Below, one piece after another: positions 58,836-64,000 of a stretch of 64,000 nucleotides of DNA. Numbering within the stretch: position 1 is the first letter of the stretch; each line of letters starts with the position of its first letter. The DNA comes from JBCCEJ01 sp039030335 (GTDB lineage: Bacteria > Pseudomonadota > Gammaproteobacteria > HK1). Made by a program: the position numbers and the translations under genes. The DNA is taken from positions 1 to 64,000 of the forward strand of contig JBCCEJ010000024.1 of the NCBI GenBank assembly GCA_039030335.1. Direction: 5' to 3'. The notes under the pieces are model-generated. The model was given only the letters and a program-made list of their open reading frames with translations. It made no database searches and had not been told where the DNA came from.

Positions 58836-59378
58836 TCAACCCCCCGGGGCCTTGAAGAACCGCTGCAGATGCACGGTTACCGGCTTGGCGGTGGCCTTGG
58901 TCTGGCCTTTTGACCCCACGATCCTTGCACCAATAGAGTGCGTACCTCGATCGATATTCTTCAATTCGGTGCGCAGCCCCTTGGACGGTTGGCCGGCCGC
59001 ACCACCGTCTAGCAGGAACTGCACCTTGTCCTTACCCTGCAGCCGCGGCTTGATTTGCACGGCGACCGCCACGTTCCCAGCGTTCTGCCGCATGACGCTG
59101 TCTGGCTTCGGCGCGGTGATACGGATCGTATAACGGACCGGCGGATCGGGTGGCTCGAGCAGTTTTTCTTCCTTTGCTTTGGAACTGCTGCCCGCCTTGC
59201 TCGGGGCTGGCGCAGGCTCAGGTGCCGGCGGTACGTAGATTTCCTTGGACCCGCTGCTCGGCTTGTCTGAGTAGATGATGTTTCCGTACTTATCGCGGGT
59301 CTTGTAAACCTGTGCGTAGGCACCGCTCAGCAGGCTCGCGCACAGCACCGCAACCATCAGCTTCCACACCGTATGCAT
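58836..59378 (-). CDS. DUF4124 exported protein between glnA and ntrB
   Basis: A 180-residue protein with a signal peptide (MHTVWKLMVAVLCASLLSGA) and a DUF4124 domain starting QVYKTRDKYGNIIYSDKPSS. A Pro/Ala/Lys linker follows, then a C-terminal beta domain (YTIRITAPKPDSVMRQNAGN, VQFLLDGGAAG) that looks like an immunoglobulin-type fold. Its function is not known, but genes of this type are regularly found between glnA and ntrB in gammaproteobacteria. The glnA terminator lies upstream, so it may have its own promoter or depend on read-through. Confidence 0.85.
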   Translation of the reverse strand: MHTVWKLMVAVLCASLLSGAYAQVYKTRDKYGNIIYSDKPSSGSKEIYVPPAPEPAPAPSKAGSSSKAKEEKLLEPPDPPVRYTIRITAPKPDSVMRQNAGNVAVAVQIKPRLQGKDKVQFLLDGGAAGQPSKGLRTELKNIDRGTHSIGARIVGSKGQTKATAKPVTVHLQRFFKAPGG

Positions 59379-59424
59379 CCTCTCGTTCTCCAGCAGTCAG
59401 TCCCGGGCTGCTTTGTTGGACCAA

Positions 59425-59470
59425 ATAAAAAGGGGACCGGCTCAACTGCATAGCAGTCGAGCGGGCCCCC
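59425..59470 (-). terminator. Intrinsic terminator downstream of glnA
   Basis: On the minus strand a long GC-rich stem (GGGGGCCCGCTCGACTGC with GCAGTTGAGCCGGTCCCC, one bulge and a G-U pair) with a 4-base loop is followed by TTTTTATTT. It lies about 50 bases after the glnA stop. Confidence 0.85.
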
Positions 59471-59481
59471 TCCAGGAACTC

Positions 59482-59505
59482 AGCCCCGCCGAATTCTGCG
59501 GGGCT
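59482..59505 (-). terminator. Second hairpin just after glnA
   Basis: AGCCCCGC and GCGGGGCT make a perfect 8-bp stem around an 8-base loop, 16 bases after the glnA stop. It has no T run. It may protect the mRNA end or assist the terminator that follows. Confidence 0.5.
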
Positions 59506-59520
59506 TGAGACCGTGCCAGC

Positions 59521-60930
59521 TTACCGGCTGTAGTACATATCGAACTCGATCGGGTGCGTGGTCATCCGGAATTGCGTGACCTCTTCCATCTTGAGTTCGA
59601 TGTAGGCATCGATCATGTCGCTCGTGAATACGTCGCCCGCCGTCAGGAATTCCCGGTCGTGGTCCAGAGCCTCCAGCGCCTGGTCCAAAGAAGAGCACAC
59701 CGTAGCGATGGTCGCTTCCTCTTCTGGGGGCAGGTCGTAGAGATCCTTATCCTGCGGCGCGCCGGGGTCGATCTGATTCTTGATCCCGTCGAGGCCAGCC
59801 ATCATCAGCGCAGCGAAGATGAAATAAGCATTACCACTCGAGTCAGGGAAGCGTACTTCGACGCGACGCGCCTTGGGATTCGAGACGTGTGGGATACGGA
59901 CCGACGCGGAGCGGTTGCGGGCCGAATACGCCAGCAGCGTCGGTGCTTCAAAGCCGGGCACAAGGCGCTTGTAGCTGTTCGTACCGGCATTGGTGAAGGC
60001 GTTGAGCGCGCGCGCGTGCTTGAAGATTCCGCCGATGTACCAGAGCGCTTCCTGAGACAGGCCGGCGTACTTGTCGCCAGCGAAGATATTGGTGCCGTCT
60101 TTCGACAGCGACTGGTGCACGTGCATGCCGCTGCCATTGTCGCCGACGAGCGGTTTCGGCATGAACGTCGCGGTCTTGCCGAAAGAGTGGGCCACGTTGT
60201 GGACGCAGTACTTCAGGATGAGCAGTTCGTCAGCCTTGCGCACCAGCGTGTTCGCGCCTGTGCCAATTTCGCACTGACCAGCGGTCGCGACCTCGTGGTG
60301 ATGTACCTCGACGGCGAGACCCATCTCTTCCATGGCGAGGCACATCGCGCTACGCATGTCGTGCAGGGAATCAACCGGCGGTACCGGGAAGTAGCCGCCC
60401 TTGATACCCGGACGGTGCCCCATGTTGCCAGCTTCATAACCCCGCTCGGAGTTCCACTCGGCCTCTTCGGAGTCCACTTTGTAGAACGCGCCCTGCATCG
60501 ACGCGCCCCAGCGCACGTCATCGAAGATGAAGAATTCCGGCTCTGGTCCGAACATCGCGGTGTTGGCGAGTCCGGTCGAGGCGAGGTACGCCTCCGCCTT
60601 CTTCGCGATGGACCGCGGACAACGTTCATAACCCTGCATCGTGCTCGGCTCGAGCACATCGCAGCGCAGGTTCAAAGTGGTCTCCTCGCTGAACGGGTCG
60701 ATGATCGCCGAAGCCGGGTCCGGCATCAGCACCATGTCCGATTCGTTGATGCCTTTCCAACCGGCGATCGACGAGCCGTCGAACATCTTGCCGTCTTCAA
60801 AGAAGTCAGCGTCGATCTGACTGGCGGGCACGGTGACGTGTTGCTCTTTGCCGATGGTGTCGGCGAAGCGCAGGTCGACAAACGCGACGTCGGCCTCTTT
60901 GATCTGATTCAACACATTCTCAGCGGACAT
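59521..60930 (-). CDS. glnA: Glutamine synthetase type I
   Basis: A 469-residue enzyme that joins ammonia to glutamate with ATP. The beta-grasp opening has FVDLRFADTIGKEQHVTVPA and FEDGKMFDGSSIAGWKGIN. The catalytic core has EPEFFIFDDV, KGGYFPVPPVDSLHDMR and VEVHHHEVATAGQCEIG. GDNGSGMHVHQSLSKDG and RNRSASVRIPHV lie further on. KDLYDLPPEE, near residue 398, holds the tyrosine that is adenylylated in GSI-beta enzymes. A sigma-54 promoter lies upstream at 61038-61052, giving a leader of about 95 bases. Two terminator-like hairpins follow. Confidence 0.97.
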   Translation of the reverse strand: MSAENVLNQIKEADVAFVDLRFADTIGKEQHVTVPASQIDADFFEDGKMFDGSSIAGWKGINESDMVLMPDPASAIIDPFSEETTLNLRCDVLEPSTMQGYERCPRSIAKKAEAYLASTGLANTAMFGPEPEFFIFDDVRWGASMQGAFYKVDSEEAEWNSERGYEAGNMGHRPGIKGGYFPVPPVDSLHDMRSAMCLAMEEMGLAVEVHHHEVATAGQCEIGTGANTLVRKADELLILKYCVHNVAHSFGKTATFMPKPLVGDNGSGMHVHQSLSKDGTNIFAGDKYAGLSQEALWYIGGIFKHARALNAFTNAGTNSYKRLVPGFEAPTLLAYSARNRSASVRIPHVSNPKARRVEVRFPDSSGNAYFIFAALMMAGLDGIKNQIDPGAPQDKDLYDLPPEEEATIATVCSSLDQALEALDHDREFLTAGDVFTSDMIDAYIELKMEEVTQFRMTTHPIEFDMYYSR

Positions 60931-61037
60931 TGTTTCTCCAACTTACTGGCTTTATTGATCGTGACGCGGCGCCAGTGAGTTCACCGGGCCAGAATTTCTA
61001 GTCAAATCGCGAATGCGCGAAAGCATCTTCCCCGAGG

Positions 61038-61052
61038 CAAATACCGTGCCAT
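61038..61052 (-). promoter_or_regulatory. Sigma-54 promoter of glnA
   Basis: The minus strand reads TGGCACGGTATTTGC: the -24 element TGGCAC and the -12 element TTGC with the correct 5-base spacing, a full match to the consensus. Transcription should begin about 61026, roughly 95 bases before the glnA ATG. Together with ntrBC nearby and two upstream NtrC-like sites it indicates nitrogen control. Confidence 0.88.
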
Positions 61053-61348
61053 CGCCGGTTGGCCGGTGTTCCCGGTGCGCCGATGCACACACATGAAAAC
61101 CCCGGCGCTGAAGGGACCGATGCCGATTCCGCATCAGCGATAGCGGAACAGCCAAAGCCCGCCGTCGAAGATTTCCCGCCATGCGATTCAAAATCAGTTG
61201 GTTATGAACGCGAAGCCGCGCAGCGGCCAGCCAACCGAGCGGAAGTGCGTATGCCCCTGGACCGCTACGGCAACGTCGGGGAGGGACCGACAGTTGCCAC
61301 AGAAAGCGCCTTCAGGCGGTGCACAAGCCCGATCCTGCAGGAGGAGTA

Positions 61349-61365
61349 TGCACCATAATGTTACA
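61349..61365. promoter_or_regulatory. NtrC-like binding site, distal (weaker)
   Basis: TGCACCATAATGTTACA has the left half of the NtrC dyad exact and the right half at five of seven positions. Its centre is 31 bases from the stronger site at 61380, three helical turns, so both face the same side of the DNA. Confidence 0.6.
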
Positions 61366-61379
61366 TATCGGGAGAATTA

Positions 61380-61396
61380 TGCACTTTTATGGTGCA
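61380..61396. promoter_or_regulatory. NtrC-like binding site (strong)
   Basis: TGCACTTTTATGGTGCA is a near-perfect dyad that matches NtrC enhancer sites in enteric glnA promoters. It lies about 340 bases upstream of the sigma-54 promoter, farther than in E. coli but within the working range of an enhancer, and about 80 bases beyond the lysA stop. No gene is convincing in the whole gap 60931-61478. Confidence 0.75.
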
Positions 61397-61478
61397 TAGT
61401 GGGCAAAGAAGGGGCCTGGACGGATCATCGTCGCCATCGCACGCCCGGATCGGTTCCAAGGGCGGATCGACATCGGTT

Positions 61479-62732
61479 TCAGCGCGCCGTCACCCAGAGC
61501 TGCTCGGAGGCGAACAGCTCGGCCATCTCTTCGCGGGGACGCACAACCCGGAAATCCGAGCCAGAGACCATGACCTCGGCCGCACGGGGGCGTGAGTTGT
61601 AATTCGACGCCATGCCGAAACCGTAGGCCCCGGCGGAATGCACCACCAGCAAGTCGCCTGGCTCGACAGACAGATGCCGGTCTTTACCGAGGAAGTCGGC
61701 CGACTCACACACCGGGCCCACGATGTCGTAGAGCCGCGTTGGCGTCGAGCGGTGCTGCACGTTCTCGATCTCGCACCAGGCCTGGTAGAGCGCGGGACGG
61801 ATGTAGTCGTTCATCGCGCCATCGACGACGACGAAGTTCTTGCCGTCTCCGGGCTTGACGTATTCGACGCCGACCAACAGCAGCCCGGCATTGCCAGCGA
61901 TAGAGCGCCCGGGCTCCATGTGTAGCGATAGTCGACGACCGGCGAGCCTGGCGCGAATCGCATCGACATAGGCGCCCGCCGATGGTGGCTCCTCATCGCG
62001 ATATCGAATTCCAAGTCCGCCGCCAATGTCCAGATGGCGCATCGAGATGCCACGCGTGGAAAGCTCATCTGTCAGCGAAAGCAGACGATCCAGGGCGTCT
62101 ACGAAGGGCGTGACCTCGGTGAGCTGCGAGCCGATGTGGCAGGCGATACCCGCTACTTCGAGACCGACGGTATCCGCGGCCTGCTGGTAGATTCGCAACG
62201 TATCGCTGTGGCTGATGCCGAATTTATTGTGCTTCAACCCGGTGGATATGTACGGGTGGGTGTTGGCGTCCACGTCCGGGTTCACGCGCACCGCCACCGG
62301 AGCCGTCACGCCGTGTGTACGGGCAACCTCGGCCAGTCGGGCGAGTTCCGCCTCAGACTCTACGTTGAAGTAGTGAATGCCGAGTTCCAGCGCGCGCTCC
62401 ATCTCCGCGCGCTGCTTGCCGACACCGGAGAACACCACGGCGGCCGGATCGCCCCCAGCCGCGACGACCCGTTCCAGCTCACCCCGCGAGACTACGTCGA
62501 AGCCGGACCCGAGATCAGCGAGCACGCCGAGTACGGCGAGGTTCGAGTTAGCCTTGACCGCATAGCACACCAGATGATCGATGCCGGTCAGAGCGTCGTC
62601 GAAGGCACGCCAGTGACCTTCGAGGGCAGCTTTGGAGTAGACGTAGGCGGGAGTACCGACATCGCCGGCAATGGCCGACAGGGCCACGTCTTCGACGTGG
62701 AGCGCACCCTCGCGGCGTGCAAAGTGGTTCAT
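61479..62732 (-). CDS. lysA: Diaminopimelate decarboxylase
   Basis: A 417-residue PLP enzyme of the alanine-racemase-like fold. It makes L-lysine from meso-diaminopimelate, the last step of the pathway. Landmarks are the PLP lysine in VCYAVKANSNLAVLG near residue 57, KHNKFGISHSD near residue 168, HIGSQLTEVTPF near residue 195, DIGGGLGIRY near residue 236, EPGRSIAGNAG near residue 278 and GPVCESADFLGKDRHL near residue 345 with the substrate-contact Cys-Glu-Ser. The length is standard. It follows the lptM gene, the usual order in this class; dapF would normally come next but is not present in the window. Confidence 0.95.
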   Translation of the reverse strand: MNHFARREGALHVEDVALSAIAGDVGTPAYVYSKAALEGHWRAFDDALTGIDHLVCYAVKANSNLAVLGVLADLGSGFDVVSRGELERVVAAGGDPAAVVFSGVGKQRAEMERALELGIHYFNVESEAELARLAEVARTHGVTAPVAVRVNPDVDANTHPYISTGLKHNKFGISHSDTLRIYQQAADTVGLEVAGIACHIGSQLTEVTPFVDALDRLLSLTDELSTRGISMRHLDIGGGLGIRYRDEEPPSAGAYVDAIRARLAGRRLSLHMEPGRSIAGNAGLLLVGVEYVKPGDGKNFVVVDGAMNDYIRPALYQAWCEIENVQHRSTPTRLYDIVGPVCESADFLGKDRHLSVEPGDLLVVHSAGAYGFGMASNYNSRPRAAEVMVSGSDFRVVRPREEMAELFASEQLWVTAR

Positions 62733-62917
62733 GGAAGGCTGCTCTCAGGGATTGCGGGAATCCGGCGTCGGCCGCCCGTGCCGGCCGACGCCGGGCCGAT
62801 GTGCTCGATTCGCGCGCCGCGGGCAGCGAGCCGGTAGTTCACCGACAGATCGTCATCCGGATGCGGCAATAAACTTGCGGCGATGATCGGAGACTCGACA
62901 TCATCACGGCGACACGC

Positions 62918-63091
62918 TCAGACCAAACGATCACCCGAACGTTTGCCAACCATGCTGACCTTCCGCTTCTTTTTCAGGTCTTCCAGCTTTTCCTCCGGCA
63001 GGAATAGCGGACCTTTCTGGCCACACCCAGCGAGCGAACCGCCTACGGCCATCAGCAGCAGTGCGAGTGTCGTGCGACGCCGCTTGTCCAT
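62918..63091 (-). CDS. lptM: LptM/YifL-like small lipoprotein
   Basis: A 57-residue lipoprotein with a basic start (MDKRRRTTLALLLMA), a lipobox ending LAGC and the short conserved GQKGPLFLPEE that is typical of LptM (YifL), which helps assemble the LPS transport protein LptD. A Lys-rich tail follows. ATG 63091 with GAGGTGG upstream is preferred to the GTG at 63100. It lies upstream of lysA on the same strand, 185 bases apart, as in many gammaproteobacteria. The 291 bases to 63382 hold no gene. Confidence 0.88.
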   Translation of the reverse strand: MDKRRRTTLALLLMAVGGSLAGCGQKGPLFLPEEKLEDLKKKRKVSMVGKRSGDRLV

Positions 63092-63382
63092 GAGATCCAC
63101 CTCTTAACGAAAGTCGGGCTTGCGCGCAGTACGGTCGGTAACGAACCGGACGGCGCAGTATATCGTGTCGTTCCGTCGCCTCCCAACGCCCGGGCAGGGT
63201 GCATTGGCGGGACCTCGGCAATCACATCCGGCGCGAACGCGGCACGCCCCGGCCGAAGCACACACACGATTCGCTGGTTTCGCGCCGAGGCGTGGCCGTA
63301 ACGCGGTGCGCGACACACGAGCGGCGTGCCGATCGCTGTTACGATCGCCGCATCCGCATCTTCAGGCCGAGACCAAGCGCAT

Positions 63383-64000
63383 ATGCCTCTCGCCGACCCG
63401 CCGACCATCATCGAACCGCAGGGCCAGGCTACGGCCAGTGTGATCTGGCTGCACGGACTTGGCGCTGATGGCCACGACTTCGAGCCGGTGGTCCCGCTGC
63501 TCGGGGCCGTCACGCGCTACACGCGGTTCATCTTTCCGCACGCCCCCACCCGGCCGGTAACGGTCAACGGCGGCATGGTGATGCGCGCCTGGTACGACAT
63601 CGTGTCGATGGACATCAAGCGCCGCGTGGACGCCGCTGGGGTGCGGGACTCCGAGACCATCGTCCACGGCCTGATTCACCACGAGCTGGAACTCGGAATT
63701 CCGATCTCGCGCATCGTGCTCGCCGGATTCTCGCAAGGTGGCGCCATCGTGCTGCACACGGGCGTGCGCTACCCCAGCAGGCTCGCCGGAATTCTGGCGC
63801 TTTCCACGTACGTGCCGCTACCGGAGTTGACCGATGTGGAGGCGCACGCAGCAAACAAGGACGCGCCGATCTTCTACGGTCACGGCACTTTCGACCCGGT
63901 GGTGCCGCTGGCGCTCGCCCAGGGCTCGCGGTCGCACCTGGCCGAACTCGGCTTCCGCATCGACTGGCACGCCTATCCGATCGAACACTCGCTCTCGCCG
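63383..64000 (+). CDS. Carboxylesterase/acyl-protein-thioesterase-like hydrolase, cut by the right window edge
   Basis: The frame is open from ATG 63383 to the edge (206 codons), so only the last residues are missing. It has the APT1/EstB-type alpha/beta-hydrolase layout: VIWLHGLGADGHDFEP near residue 20 (oxyanion loop), AGFSQGGAIVLHTGVRYP with nucleophile Ser117, the Asp in GTFDPVVPL near residue 173, and YPIEHS with His202. Family members split short-chain esters or acyl-protein thioesters. It is divergent from the lptM/lysA pair. Confidence 0.88.
   Translation, partial: MPLADPPTIIEPQGQATASVIWLHGLGADGHDFEPVVPLLGAVTRYTRFIFPHAPTRPVTVNGGMVMRAWYDIVSMDIKRRVDAAGVRDSETIVHGLIHHELELGIPISRIVLAGFSQGGAIVLHTGVRYPSRLAGILALSTYVPLPELTDVEAHAANKDAPIFYGHGTFDPVVPLALAQGSRSHLAELGFRIDWHAYPIEHSLSP

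Noticed and set aside
61059..61358. Plus-strand 99-codon frame upstream of glnA
   Set aside because: It runs through the sigma-54 promoter region, has no domain pattern and lacks a ribosome-binding site.
1..64000. CRISPR arrays, insertion sequences, prophage or integration sites
   Set aside because: No short direct repeats with unique spacers, transposase or integrase frames, or tRNA-linked direct repeats could be seen.

Overview
The window is a high-GC, gene-dense bacterial chromosome segment, most likely from a gammaproteobacterium. The order glnA, a DUF4124 gene, ntrB, ntrC and the pair lptM/lysA are typical of that class, and most proteins carry signal peptides or lipoboxes of Gram-negative type. 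I cannot name the genus. There are no rRNA genes, convincing tRNAs, insertion sequences, prophage genes or CRISPR arrays. The window cuts one gene at each end: a cupin protein on the left and a carboxylesterase on the right.

Layout. Positions 1-3700 hold a cupin protein, a BPSS1780-like membrane protein, a possible gene remnant, a NIPSNAP protein and an SMP-30/gluconolactonase-like enzyme. Positions 3858-9566, all on the minus strand, look like a cell-envelope O-acylation cluster: an MBOAT acyltransferase, two SGNH hydrolases, a small membrane protein and, upstream, an NlpC/P60 hydrolase. Positions 9764-15840 carry a GST, a nitroreductase, an acetolactate-synthase-like ThDP enzyme, a two-subunit 2-oxoacid dehydrogenase E1 without E2 or E3, and an unrecognised protein made of two copies of one domain. 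Positions 16135-28576 are mixed small genes, including a sigma/anti-sigma pair, a second ThDP enzyme, an ADP-ribosylglycohydrolase, a GFA enzyme, a Nudix hydrolase and a fasciclin protein with a clear terminator.

Positions 28685-46489 are the most interesting part. A 3922-residue surface or secreted protein has an LEPR-XLL-like N-terminal motif, a DUF4347 domain, many adhesin-like beta domains and ten lock-step 159/160-residue repeats. It is followed by four tightly packed genes: a TolC-type outer-membrane lipoprotein, a HlyD adaptor, a GAF-HlyD fusion and a PqqD/M50-metalloprotease/HlyD fusion. No ABC ATPase is present. I propose this as a candidate non-classical export and processing system for the giant protein.

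Positions 46959-56214 hold a cupin protein, a DUF805-like protein, S-formylglutathione hydrolase, an unknown protein, an ammonium transporter, and a sugar-acid group (SDR, 2-hydroxyacid dehydrogenase, 6-phosphogluconate dehydrogenase, FGGY kinase). Positions 56242-61400 are a nitrogen-control block: ntrC, ntrB, a DUF4124 gene and glnA. Upstream of glnA I can read a consensus sigma-54 promoter and two phased NtrC-like sites. The window ends with lysA, lptM and the partial esterase.
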